Assembly (NCBI GenBank): GCA_015295805.1
Contig: DVEF01000041.1
Coordinates: 1 to 64,000 of the forward strand
From: Geminocystis sp. M7585_C2015_104
Lineage (GTDB): Bacteria; Cyanobacteriota; Cyanobacteriia; Cyanobacteriales; Cyanobacteriaceae
Length of the DNA: 64,000 nt
Direction of reading: 5' to 3'
Part shown: positions 1 through 9,294 of the stretch, piece by piece
How positions within the stretch are numbered: the stretch's first letter is position 1
Layout of the letters: every line of letters begins with the position of its first letter
The notes under the pieces: generated by a model
Databases searched by the model: none
What the model was told of the DNA's origin: nothing
What the model saw: the letters and a program-made list of their open reading frames with translations, nothing else
Position numbers and translations under genes: made by a program

Positions 1-172
1 CTATCACGTCCGCCCGAATGGGATGGTGTAGGGTTAAACCATGTCCCGTTGCCGACCTTTCCCCATCTGGTGCTACAACTGTAACCTCGTGTCCTGCTTC
101 AGCCAGAGCATTGGCAAGAGTGCGAATTCCTGGGGAGAAAATACCATCATCGTTGCTGAGCAAAATCCGCAT
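1..172 (-). CDS. surE: 5'-nucleotidase SurE, N-terminal part (runs off the left edge)
   Basis: This is the first 57 residues of a SurE-type metal-dependent nucleotidase, which removes phosphate from nucleoside 5'-monophosphates. It starts at ATG 170-172. The beginning reads [16 protein letters not shown], holding the paired aspartates (NDD, residues 7-9) that bind the metal, followed by a segment ending in [16 protein letters not shown], which is the family's second conserved stretch. The remaining roughly 200 residues lie outside the window. No frameshift is visible in what can be read. The identification rests on the N-terminal motif, which is very characteristic. Confidence 0.9.
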   Translation of the reverse strand, partial: MRILLSNDDGIFSPGIRTLANALAEAGHEVTVVAPDGERSATGHGLTLHHPIRADVI

Positions 173-921
173 ACTACCAGGAGGGGGCAGTTCACAACCT
201 TGTTTCTGATTGTATCATTTTTCCGCAAGACCACCTGCCCAATATGGTTACACAGTTACAATTAGGGCAGACAACAGCAAAAACTAAAGCCTTTTTCAGC
301 AGTTTACCAGAGCCTCATTCAGGTAGAAAATAACATTAAACCTAGCGATAGCCAGTATTTTTTTTTGGAGAAGATAAAACTAGGGGAAAATTGCCCCACA
401 GGGTTGCACTAAAAGTAGCCAAAACCGCATTCACGTGTGCATTCACATGTTTAGTTCTTTTTTGCCAAATTGCTTATTATTACAATGGCTAATACCACAG
501 TTTCCATTGTACTTAAAAACAGGATTATAATTCCATGGTTAAATAAAATTTCTAGGTTTTGAACTATTATAAATGCCAGTATACACAGCACGAAGTTTGA
601 GACAGTGCCGGTTAGAATGTAGGGGCTAGCATGTAGTGTTTAAAAGCACAGGGTATAAAAATACCAAGAAAATAGTTTAATCCCCTGAGAGGAGAAAGGG
701 ACAATCTTCTTAGTGTTTTTTGTCCCCTCCTCCGGACAATTGTAGCCACGGAAATCCCAATCTCCGCAGAAGCAACAGAAATTTTCGGGGCTAAGAAAAC
801 ACTATTCCCTGCCCTTTCCGAGACAATATAAAGGGTAAAAAATCGGGCTTCTTTTGCAGCTAATTAACCCATGTAAAACCCTTTAGGCGACGGCCAGACT
901 CGGCCAAAGAACTAGCATAAT
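173..921. other. Gene-free stretch between surE and a small membrane protein gene
   Basis: No open frame here has a recognisable product. Short frames at the left end are shadows of surE. The stretch is AT-rich and contains a strong hairpin at 689-732, listed separately. It may hold the promoter of surE and decayed coding DNA, but I recognise no family. Confidence 0.5.
689..732. repeat. Strong inverted repeat (hairpin) in a gene-free region
   Basis: The left arm is GAGGAG-AAA-GGGACAA and the right arm is TTGTCCC-CTCCTC. This gives 13 paired bases with a three-base bulge and a loop of about 15 bases. No run of T directly follows on the plus strand, so it is not a classic terminator. It could be an RNA structure, a decayed repeat element or part of a lost gene's leader. 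Confidence 0.6.
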
Positions 922-1296
922 TTACTGGCTAGCATCCCTCCTCCCCAAATCATAAACAGCACAACATACAACGGCAAGAAGGCCTAGACTTATACACCAA
1001 TTTTCTCCCAAACCAACAGCCACTAGCCAATTACAAAAAATTCCAACAATCAGAAAGGGAATTACACTCATAAGAGACGCCAAAAAAGCATTTTGTGACT
1101 CCCTAGCCCTACGAGTGCGCTCAAATTCCGTTTTAGAGGTGTATAGGAAACCCTCGGCAAAATTAAACCACCTTTCTAGGGTGTTAATGACAAATTCCCG
1201 AAAACTAGCAAAGGCAACATATAAAGCAAGACACCAAAGACAACTACCGGCAAAAAGGGCATTATTAATCTCCATTTGGAAGGGAATATACCACAT
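922..1296 (-). CDS. Small integral membrane protein, function unknown
   Basis: This 124-residue protein is not a family I recognise. It has a hydrophobic N-terminal segment (about residues 9-30), an amphipathic middle with a charged stretch rich in Arg and Glu (about 50-70), and two further hydrophobic segments (about 72-93 and 97-114), ending in a short Arg/Asp tail. The ATG at 1296 has a GGA eight bases upstream. The second Met, at 1275, has no ribosome site. It stands alone between surE and a broken acs gene. It is probably real because the frame is clean in a tract where its neighbours are broken. Confidence 0.6.
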   Translation of the reverse strand: MWYIPFQMEINNALFAGSCLWCLALYVAFASFREFVINTLERWFNFAEGFLYTSKTEFERTRRARESQNAFLASLMSVIPFLIVGIFCNWLVAVGLGENWCISLGLLAVVCCAVYDLGRRDASQ

Positions 1297-1404
1297 AATA
1301 TCATTTCCAACTCAGCAGTTAGGGGGTTGAAGTCATATTATACGCCCTGGAGTTGGTATTTTGGGGTTTAGGGGGTAGGCTAAAGGGGTGAGATGTAGGG
1401 CTTT

Positions 1405-2087
1405 ATAATCATAAACCTATCTAGAGAGAGAAGGTGGTGGTCCATAGCAATACACATGTTAATCCTACGTCTTGTCCGTTTTACCACCAATAGCCGTGCC
1501 GAGGACACTTGATCATCTGCGAGGGTAATATCTACTTGGTCTTTGAGAGGCACGATATTGTCTTTGCGCCAACCGCCATCAGCAGTAACCACTACCCCCG
1601 CCGTAGCATAACTTAGCCTTTTCCTGAATAAACCCACCAAATACCACCCAATCAGTGGCCCCCTAAATACCCACGCCATCGCCCTGCCTGACCTCCAACT
1701 GTTTGAAGACATTAGCAAAAAGACAAACTTCTTGATGTAGCTGAGCATAGGTAAGAGTAGGCGTATCTCCTGGTTCACCTTCCCAGATAATAGCCGCCTT
1801 ATTTTTTCTATGACGGGTCAAATGGCGGTCTAGACAGTTATAGGAAACGTTAATTTTGCCCCCCGATGAACCATTGGGCAAAGGGTGGTTGCCATTTCAA
1901 TACCTTTTGACACGGCACCAAACCATCTCTAAGTTAGCCAATTCCCCCAAAAAGCTTCTGGGTAATTTAAGGACTTCTCATAAGGTCCCCGACACTGTGC
2001 CAAGGAAGAAATGTAAGCCTGTTGGCTGAACCGGGCAGGTGGAGCAAACAGAGTTTTTTGGTGCAGGACAGATTCAATCTCGGACAC
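1405..2087 (-). pseudogene. acs: Broken and truncated acetyl-CoA synthetase gene
   Basis: Read on the minus strand with frame changes, this encodes the N-terminal third of an AMP-forming acetyl-CoA synthetase. A GTG at 2085-2087 begins a frame with IESVLHQKTLFAPP and YEKSLNYPEAFWGN, which stops near 1929. A second frame gives [15 protein letters not shown], then a six-G run shifts it into [15 protein letters not shown] and [13 protein letters not shown] stop follows at about 1665, and a third frame carries VVVTADGGWRKD and VPLKDQVD. At least three frame changes and one in-frame stop are present, and the C-terminal two thirds (about 400 residues) are missing. The gene cannot make an enzyme. 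Residue matches are from memory of the family. Confidence 0.88.
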
Positions 2088-2244
2088 AAGTGCAAGCCGA
2101 ACAATAGAGAATATGCTACCACCCACTGCTGCGCTTCTGCTTTCAGGACGGCTATACTCACTAAAGTCGCAAGACCCTGCTGAAGCTGGCAACTATAGCC
2201 ACTGGAAAACTGGAATGATTCAAAGGGGTATGGGTGCAAGTAGA

Positions 2245-3268
2245 CTACTCAGTTGACAACCCCAGGGCATCTATGTGTTCCACAAACTGGAAGGGTTCTT
2301 CAGAAGTACCTTTGTAAGCAACACCATCATACTCTAGAACCACAGGGTTGGCGTTGGCAGGTTTTTCACTGGGGCTCACTTGCCTTAGTCGTGCCCAATA
2401 TTGGCTACCATTGCCCACATCATTAATGAGCAAAGGATAGTCATAGTTTCCTACCCTGAATCCACTAAAAACGACCTTGTGGCCAATATTCGGTTCAAGC
2501 TTCTTCTGAGGTGTTCCCTTGGAAGTATTGTAACTATAACGGCGGTAAGCAACCAGCAAAATCTAGCCCTTCTTTATTTCACCGACAATAGCCTCGTTGG
2601 TCCAAGCGAGAACCCCTTCTCCTGGTTGCCAACGGCGATAGGCAGTGCCAAAAAAATTTGTAGCACTCTCACAGCTGTCCTTTGTTGCGTACTTGTAGGG
2701 ATGTCTTGATTAAAACTAGCAACTACTTCTGGAAAGTAAAGGGGGAAAACTGTCTGGTTGGCTGGGTCTTTACTAGCTTGAGCCTGTGCTTTTTTGACAA
2801 TTCGGTAAAACCAAGAAAGCTGCTTAACTTCTTCAGGGACATTTTTGGCAGGATCCCCCTGCACTTGGTCTAGTTCTTTCAATCGGCCATGCATAGTCAC
2901 CAACTTAGGCTCACCATTGGCTAGGGCTGCCAAGATGACTGTCAGAATCGAGGTATCATAGAAACCAACAAGTCCCATATCCTTGACATCAGGAGCTTCT
3001 TAGCGCTCATCATTCTGCTAGTAATGGCATATTTCGCACCACACAGACTTCTTCTCTGTGGTCCCATGACAACGTGCCTTTCCTGATTCTTAAATTACTC
3101 AGAATCATTCTCATTGTTGATGGGTCTACCGGTCTGCCATACTTATTGGGGGTTGGTACTAGAAACTTGGTCGCCTCCACCACCCGAGAGAATTAAAATT
3201 GCGCCCAAGCAGTGCCAATGGCAGTAGACAAAAACAATCCGGCTGTTATGCAAACTGATATGCCGCTC
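2245..3268 (-). pseudogene. Broken gene for an unrecognised secreted protein
   Basis: Three minus-strand pieces in succession look coding. The first (about 3268-3010) begins with a signal-peptide-like stretch (ISVCITAGLFLSTAIG, then AWAQ), has a stop right after it, and continues through GRPVDPSTMRMILSNLRI to paired stops. The second (2978-2574) contains YDTSILTVILAALANGE and VPEEVKQLSWFYRIVKKAQ. The third (2559-2245) contains GSQYWARLRQVSPSE and EPFQFVEHIDA. The pieces join only through frameshifts near 3005 and 2570. I do not recognise the family. The likely original product was an exported protein of at least 320 residues. Confidence 0.6.
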
Positions 3269-3568
3269 CCATTCGTGTTGCTCTAAACTCAATTGACTCA
3301 GATACACGATACTGGTATTGTGTCACAGAATCTTTTGTAAAATCTTAAGGAATAATTAAAGAAAACAAGTTATAAATCTATAGTTTTTTCACCCCATGCC
3401 CTCAATTTCAGTGGATGAAACCATTGGGAACTGGTTAATCGAAGTGCATGTTCCTCTGGACTTTTGAGTTACTTACAGGCACATATCAAAGGCGACTACA
3501 CTAGTATTGGGCTAGGCATAGACAAATTATCAAGATGGTAGTAACACAAGAATTCTTAGTATAGAGGT

Positions 3569-4102
3569 CTAATTTCTGGAGCGGTTGGGAGTGGGTTTTG
3601 AGAGTGTATACAGACACTCACTCTTCGTTTCTTGATTGAAATTTGAAGATTTAATCTGGCTTCCCGTCTGTAGGTATAGCTTTCCACCACGCAGATTACC
3701 TACTCCCTCAATAGACAACTCTGGCATGTTCTGTATTGATTGTCTAGGAATCCTGAACTCTGAATTGGAAATCACTTCTGCCCTCACCAGATATTCAAAA
3801 CTAGCCTCGACAGAAGCCCCAGGACCTTCCGACCTACCGCGCGATCGCACCAAGAGGGTGATAGCTTTGGGGTTATTGGGAACCTTTTGAATAGCCACAG
3901 TAGAGGTGGAATTATCTTCCATGGGCTGATTACTGGTAACCTTGCACTTACCTTGTTGTTGCCAAGTGCCGACAAACCCGTCCCGCAGGTCTCTTGCCAT
4001 TGCCCAATTGTCTATCCCCCCGCCCATGAAAATTGCCCCCACCAGACAAGTGCGCAGTACCGGACGGCCAACAGAGTAATATAGAACTTTAATGTGTGCC
4101 AT
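3569..4102 (-). CDS. Secreted hypothetical protein
   Basis: This 177-residue protein has a hydrophobic N-terminal segment (about residues 12-30) that looks like a signal peptide. A soluble domain follows, opening with DGFVGTWQQQGKCKV, which reads like the first strand of a lipocalin-like barrel. Later strands include ITLLVRSRGRSEG and KLYLQTGSQIKSS, and the C-terminus is basic. Two cysteines (in GKC and SEC) could form a disulfide. I do not recognise the family. It is the one intact gene between two wrecked ones. A HIP1 octamer lies inside it at 3841. Confidence 0.6.
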   Translation of the reverse strand: MAHIKVLYYSVGRPVLRTCLVGAIFMGGGIDNWAMARDLRDGFVGTWQQQGKCKVTSNQPMEDNSTSTVAIQKVPNNPKAITLLVRSRGRSEGPGASVEASFEYLVRAEVISNSEFRIPRQSIQNMPELSIEGVGNLRGGKLYLQTGSQIKSSNFNQETKSECLYTLSKPTPNRSRN

Positions 4103-4278
4103 TGACCCAAACTATTCAGACTGATAATGGTATCTTATCAAATGGCATTGACACAAACAATCCCTGCCGAGTTCCAGCAATCTCTACCCCCGAAGAGAAG
4201 TAAAGATTTGTTTAAATGTAATTGGTTCTAGTATGCCCTTACTGCCTAAACTGTCCAAAACTCGAGCCCCTTGGTTTT

Positions 4279-4950
4279 GTGAAAACTGACACGCTGTTGT
4301 ACAAGATATTTCAGATTTTCCCCAGCTTGGTGTTTTAGTTTTTGGCTCGCCCTGTCGTATCTGGCCGTTTTGATGGCATTTTTGTTCCACCTGACAGTGT
4401 CATGGATGCTCCAATAAACCTAACTTCTACCATGAGTTCATCGGCCAAATTTACTTTTATTTGAAACAGCAGAAGCCAGTACAGGATTGGGTAGCAGTAG
4501 CAATTTTTCCCAGTAGGGCAGTGGATGTTAAAAATCTTGCTCCCTTCCCCTAAGAAATGGTTGATAGTGGCAGACTAGTGCAGATTTATCTGGACCAGTT
4601 ACCAAAGGTCTCCTCGCCTTTGGGATGTTGCGGTTGATTACCCGTCCAGGGGAAGAAGCGATGGCGGCAGTGGATGAAATAGGAGTGGAGGTCATGCTGG
4701 AGTTCGTGGAGACGATTTTATTGTGCTTTCCGGGGTCGAGCAGAGAGGAGATAGAGAGGATGTTTACACTGGACAAGCCACGGCATTTACTAAGGGGACA
4801 GACAGGAAGGCCCCTTGGAGGATGGGAAAGAAGGAGAAACGAAGTTATTGACAAGGCTAATCCCCCGTAAGTTTAGCAGTATTGACCCGAATCGGGTTAA
4901 CCAAATTAATTCTCTCCCCATTCCTCAGTTGGCAAACTTCATGCCTCAGG
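4279..4950 (+). pseudogene. Broken Rpn-family (DUF2887/DUF4351-type) nuclease gene
   Basis: The GTG at 4279 begins KTDTLLYKIFQIFPSLVF, the usual start of cyanobacterial Rpn/PD-(D/E)XK transposase-like proteins. A stop follows, then SGRFDGIFVPPDS, another break, and FYLKQQKPVQDWVAVAIFPS. After a further stop come GRLVQIYLDQLPKVSSPLG, a frame change to LRLITRPGEEAMAA and SREEIERMF, and a last frame with RKFSSIDPNRVNQINSLPI. The order matches the whole family from N to C terminus. There are at least three in-frame stops, several frameshifts and an internal deletion. Intact members are thought to be recombination-promoting nucleases. This copy is dead. Confidence 0.85.
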
Positions 4951-5126
4951 ACGGAATAAGGACTGAGCCGATTGGCTCAAAGACAAAGAAAGAGGAAACG
5001 CCCGCCCATGCCCGACTAGTCGATAGGGGAGCAGGCTAAGAAAATGAACGGCCGAGAAAGCAACCAAGGTGAGATGTCCATGCCGCTTAACTGGTCGGGG
5101 AGAGGGCTGCCCGTGAAGCAGCCGTA

Positions 5127-6270
5127 CTATTTAACTGCCTTTTGTTCAACAGGCGAGGAGGTAACAGGCAGCTGAGTCTGACTGCGTAAATAGGCAGAAA
5201 TAAACATGTCCAAATCCCCATCCAAAACATCGTAAACGGCGGAGGTTTCCACCCCCGTGCGCAAATCTTTCACCAGCTGGTAGGGGTGAAATACATAGTT
5301 TCTGATCTGATTCCCCCAGGCTGCCTCTACTATATCCCCCCTGATTTCCGCAAGCTCTTTAGCCCTTTGCTCCTCCAGAATAACTAATAGTTTTGCCTTC
5401 AAGATAGCCAAGGCCCTTTCCTTGTTTTGGGCTTGAGAGCGCTCTTGTGCACATCTAACGGAAATACCCGTTGGAATATGCACAACTCTAACAGCCGTCT
5501 CCACCTTATTGACATTTTGTCCCCCCTTGCCACCGGCGCGAGAGGTGGTTATTTCTAGGTCCTTTTCTGGTATCTCCAAATGTATTACATTATCCCCTAA
5601 ATCCGGCATCACTTCCACACCGGCGAAGCTAGTTTGTCTCTTGCCATTGGCGTTAAAGGGTGAAATCCGCACAAGACGATGGGTGCCTTTTTCCCCCTTC
5701 AAATAGCCGTAAGCGTATTTACCTTTTATTTCAATTGTAGCTGACTTAATTCCAGCACCATCGCCCTCAGATATATCGGTGAGGGAAACACGGAAATTGT
5801 GTCTCTCCGCCCAGCGGGTGTACATCCTCAGCAGCATTTCCGCCCAATCCTGGGCATCAGTGCCACCAGCACCGGCATTTATAGTTAGGATGGCATCCTT
5901 GGCATCATGGGGGCCACTGAGCAATCTTTCCAACTCCCATCTGTCGAGGGAGGCAGACAGCTGTTTCAGATTGGCAAAGGCCTCTGCCAGCAAATCATCA
6001 TCCCTCTCTGTTTCCAGCAGCTCTATAATAGCCCTAGTGTCCTCTAGGACGGTTTGCCACCCATTGACCTGTTCCACAACGGACTTCAGCTCATTTAACT
6101 GTTGTAGGAGCTTTTGTGCATCCTCTCTATCCCAGAAATCGGATCTACTGGCCTGATACTCTAAGTCGGCTATTTGTGCCTTTACAGTGGCCAAGTCAAA
6201 GACAGTCCTGGGTTTTCCCCAGTCGCTCGCTTACAAGGGAAAATTCTCTTTTCAGTTCAGATAATTCCAT
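5127..6270 (-). CDS. prfB: Peptide chain release factor 2, with programmed +1 frameshift
   Basis: Release factor 2 recognises UGA and UAA stop codons and triggers peptide release on the ribosome. The first 24 codons (6270-6199, beginning [13 protein letters not shown]) end at CTT TGA C (6201-6195). Moving one base forward gives CTT-GAC and continues into the 355-residue main frame, for about 380 residues in all. An AGGA sequence lies four bases before the CTT. The main frame has the SPF anticodon-like motif (in RISPFNANG) and the GGQ catalytic motif ([10 protein letters not shown]). The frameshift is the classic autoregulation: when release factor is scarce the ribosome shifts and makes more. 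The gene is divergent from the phosphohexomutase gene. Confidence 0.95.
6195..6201 (-). promoter_or_regulatory. prfB: Programmed +1 frameshift site of prfB
   Basis: The minus strand reads CTT TGA C. The slippery CTT sits before an in-frame UGA stop, as in most bacterial prfB genes. The upstream AGGA, four bases away, can act as the internal ribosome-binding stimulator. In E. coli the equivalent is AGGGGG three bases from CUU, so the stimulator here is weaker. Confidence 0.9.
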
Positions 6271-6480
6271 AATTGTCGCTGACTGTTGGCTTACTAACGG
6301 GGAAACTGTCAGAGGATGTGGCTTCCCGCCAAAAACACAGCCACTGCCACCGGATTGTACCACATTATCAACCTCGTGTCAACCAGCCCTCCCCTCCTGC
6401 TCAAAAAGAAAAGCATTCCCAGCGTTGGGGGCATAAAATGGATAACAATGACAAGAAAAAAATGAAAGTGGCCTAGGCTT

Positions 6481-7917
6481 ATGGTTTTTAAGGCGAACCC
6501 GATAAAATTCGGCACTGACGGTTGGCGGGGGGTGATAGCCGCCGATTTCACCTTTGAAAGGGTGGCTCAGGTTGCACCGTTGTGCGCCCTGGTGTTAAGG
6601 GAGTACAATCCAAATAGTAACCTAGTAGTGGTGGGTTATGACAGGCGCTTCCTGGCAGAAGAGTTTGCCAGGGTGGTGGCAGAAAGTTTACAAGAAGCCG
6701 GATTTGATGTATTACTATCTCGAGATTATGCCCCCACGCCGGCCTTCTCCTGGGCCGCCAAAGAAAAAAAGGCGTTGGGGGCATTGGTTATAACTGCCAG
6801 CCATAATCCCCCTAAATATTTAGGCCTGAAGGTCAAAGGTAGTTTTGGGGGTTCTGTAGGAGAGGAGGTTACAAGAAAAATAGAGAATCTTTTACACCAG
6901 TCACCACAGGTACAGTCGGCTTCTGGGGGCAGTCTAAATATCTTTGACCCCTGGGACAGTTATTGTCAACAGTTGCGGCAACAGGTAAATATTGATCTCA
7001 TTACCGAGGCTATTGACTCTGGAAAAATCAAAATCGCTGCAGATGTAATGCATGGTGCTGCTGCCAGCGGTTTAGGCCGTCTTCTTGGTAAAGATATTAT
7101 TGAAATCAATAGTAATCGAGACCCTCTGTTTGGTGGTGGCGCACCTGAGCCACTTCCCCGCTATATAACTGAATTATTTAATACTATGAAGCAATTGGCC
7201 CAGTCATACCCCCATAGTATGAGGGTAGGGTTTGTATTTGACGGGGATAGCGATCGCATTGCCGTGGTAGATGGGGAGGGGAACTTTTGTAGTACACAGT
7301 TACTAATACCTATCCTCATGGAACACTTAGCAGTGAGGAAAAAAGGCAGTGGCGAGGTGGTAAAAACCGTCAGTGGCTCAGATTTAATACCCAAGGTAGC
7401 CCAACTGTTTAATCTGCCAGTCACCGAAACAGCAATAGGGTACAAATATATTGCGGAGAGGATGTTAAGTCATAAGGTGTTACTAGGGGGAGAGGAATCC
7501 GGCGGTGTGGGTTATGGGCACCACATCCCAGAAAGAGACGCACTCCTTTCCGCCCTTTACCTGTTAGAAGCTATGGCAGAATCAGGCCAGGACATCAGAC
7601 AGTTGTACGACAATTTGAGACAACGGGTGAATTTCTTTTCCGAGTACGATCGCATTGATTTACCCCTAGAAAGCCTAGAAGAGAAAAACCGCCTTCAGCA
7701 ACTTCTTACAGACAATCCTCTAACAGAAATTGCTGGCAAGAAAGTGATAAACCTCCAAACCCTGGACGGTTATAAGTATCGTCTTGAGGACAACAGTTGG
7801 ATACTCTTTCGTTTTAGTGGTACAGAGCCTCTATTGCGTATCTACTCAGAGGGAAGCAGTAGGGGGGTTGTAGAAGAAAATCTCCATTGGGCTAAACAAT
7901 GGGCCACCGAAAAGTAG
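6481..7917 (+). CDS. Phosphoglucomutase/phosphomannomutase family protein
   Basis: This 478-residue alpha-D-phosphohexomutase interconverts sugar 1- and 6-phosphates in the cytosol. It begins with KFGTDGWRG, the substrate loop of domain 1. The active-site phosphoserine lies in ALVITASHNPP. The metal-binding loop is VFDGDSDRIAVVDG, the sugar-binding loop is GGEESGG, and the phosphate-binding loop near the C-terminus is RFSGTEPLLRIY. All four domains are present and the length is normal. Which sugar is used (glucose, mannose or glucosamine) cannot be told from the motifs. A HIP1 site lies at 7250 in the metal-loop codons. Confidence 0.9.
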   Translation: MVFKANPIKFGTDGWRGVIAADFTFERVAQVAPLCALVLREYNPNSNLVVVGYDRRFLAEEFARVVAESLQEAGFDVLLSRDYAPTPAFSWAAKEKKALGALVITASHNPPKYLGLKVKGSFGGSVGEEVTRKIENLLHQSPQVQSASGGSLNIFDPWDSYCQQLRQQVNIDLITEAIDSGKIKIAADVMHGAAASGLGRLLGKDIIEINSNRDPLFGGGAPEPLPRYITELFNTMKQLAQSYPHSMRVGFVFDGDSDRIAVVDGEGNFCSTQLLIPILMEHLAVRKKGSGEVVKTVSGSDLIPKVAQLFNLPVTETAIGYKYIAERMLSHKVLLGGEESGGVGYGHHIPERDALLSALYLLEAMAESGQDIRQLYDNLRQRVNFFSEYDRIDLPLESLEEKNRLQQLLTDNPLTEIAGKKVINLQTLDGYKYRLEDNSWILFRFSGTEPLLRIYSEGSSRGVVEENLHWAKQWATEK

Positions 7918-8173
7918 ACCTACAAAACTCTCTCCTTATTAAATCCCTTATTCCTCCCCTTTTTCCTGTTTCTCTCCTTTTTTGCTCTCTTTTATTTCTG
8001 ATAAATTTTACTAATTTAGGAAGAATTTTATAGCCACATTATTTTTAAAAATAAAAATGCTAAGTTAAATTTTTGATTTTGGTAGTTTATATCATAGCCT
8101 TTTATGTTGATATTATGTGGGCTATGTCATTTGTAGCCGAGATGATTTTCCAGGAAAAGGGTGGGCTAAAAAC

Positions 8174-8710
8174 ATGATTAACTTACCAAATTTAATCACT
8201 ACAATCAGAATAACTTTGGTACTGCCACTGGTGTTGTTATTGTACCAGCAGTCCAGTAAAACATGTCAATGGTGGGCGTTAGGAATTTTTTTGTTGGCTG
8301 CGGCTACAGACTGGTTGGACGGTTATATAGCAAGAAAATGGAATCAAGTCACAGAAGTGGGAAAATTTTTAGACCCCCTCTCCGATAAAATACTGGTAAT
8401 AGCCCCCCTTCTGGTACTAGTTGAACGCAGACAAATACCAGCTTGGGGAGTGTTTATCATAGTTCTTAGAGAGATGATTATTGCAGGTTGGAGGGTGAAT
8501 CCCCAGTTAAAGAATCAACAGCAGATTAGTGGGGCATCCTCGTGGGGCAAAATAAAAACCGTTAGCCAGATAGTGGCCATTAGTTTGTTGTTGGCGCCCT
8601 TGGCAGAACTACATTGGACGGGGTTAATATTTTTTTGGATATCAGTGGCCTTTACCGTGGTTTCTGGCATCTTATATCTGTTACCACAATCCACAACAGT
8701 AGGGGAATAA
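8174..8710 (+). CDS. pgsA: CDP-diacylglycerol--glycerol-3-phosphate 3-phosphatidyltransferase
   Basis: This membrane enzyme makes phosphatidylglycerol phosphate, the precursor of phosphatidylglycerol, which thylakoid membranes and photosystem II need. The ATG at 8174 (MINLPNLITTIRITLV) is chosen over an upstream start at 8117 because a GGGTGG lies before it and homologues begin with this sequence. The CDP-alcohol phosphotransferase motif is complete: DWLDGYIAR, then GKFLDPLSDK. The 178 residues include about five or six membrane segments. ruvX follows 13 bases downstream, so the two are probably cotranscribed. Confidence 0.92.
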   Translation: MINLPNLITTIRITLVLPLVLLLYQQSSKTCQWWALGIFLLAAATDWLDGYIARKWNQVTEVGKFLDPLSDKILVIAPLLVLVERRQIPAWGVFIIVLREMIIAGWRVNPQLKNQQQISGASSWGKIKTVSQIVAISLLLAPLAELHWTGLIFFWISVAFTVVSGILYLLPQSTTVGE

Positions 8711-8723
8711 GAAAAGAAAAACT

Positions 8724-9191
8724 ATGGAGAAAATTTCTGTTTTGGGTCTAGATATAGGCCTGAAAAGAATTGGGGTGGCCGGCTGTGACGGCCTAGGATT
8801 ATTGGCAACGGAATTGACTACAATTAAACGGGCCTCCTTTATGGAAGACGTGGAAAAAATTAGGGAAATTGTTAAACAAAGAGGGGTCACTCTATTAGTA
8901 GTGGGCATTCCTCTAACCATGAGTGGCGAAATAGGCACACAAGCAAAACAAGTGATGAAATACGCCAGAAGACTGAGTAAGGCCCTGAATTTGCCCCTCG
9001 AATTTGTAGACGAAAGACTCACATCAGTGGAAGCAGAAGAGCAACTAAAAAACAGTAAGAAATATTCCATTTTCAAAAAAGAACTAATTGACAAAAAGGC
9101 CGCTGCCATTATCCTTCAAGAATGGTTGGACAACAGAAGGAGGAGAGAAACAAAAGAGAAAGAGGGGAATGGGGATTTGGAGCAATGGTAA
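8724..9191 (+). CDS. ruvX: Holliday junction resolvase-like / pre-16S rRNA nuclease YqgF
   Basis: This 155-residue RNase H-fold protein belongs to the YqgF/RuvX family. Members are annotated as putative Holliday junction resolvases, and the E. coli protein is needed for 16S rRNA 5'-end maturation. The first catalytic aspartate is in VLGLDIGLKRIGVA. VVGIPLTMSGEIG and FVDERLTSVEAE follow, and the last acidic site is in DKKAAAIILQEW. The C-terminal tail is strongly charged. It lies 13 bases after pgsA and about 100 bases before the probable start of murA. Confidence 0.9.
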   Translation: MEKISVLGLDIGLKRIGVAGCDGLGLLATELTTIKRASFMEDVEKIREIVKQRGVTLLVVGIPLTMSGEIGTQAKQVMKYARRLSKALNLPLEFVDERLTSVEAEEQLKNSKKYSIFKKELIDKKAAAIILQEWLDNRRRRETKEKEGNGDLEQW

Positions 9192-9294
9192 AAGAGAATA
9201 CGGCAAAAAATCCGAAAAAATTGAATAAAAGGGGAATAATCGGTTAGAATCAAAACCGAAATCAAACCCTATTAGAAAAACGGAGGAGAGGACT

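Noticed and set aside
2245-3268. Identification of the broken secreted-protein gene as hormogonium polysaccharide protein HpsA
   Set aside because: I considered it because of its length and export signal, but the readable pieces do not match the HpsA sequence I remember.
3841-7257. HIP1 palindromes GCGATCGC at 3841 and 7250
   Set aside because: They are the normal dispersed octamers of cyanobacterial genomes. They support the taxonomic call but are not a finding.
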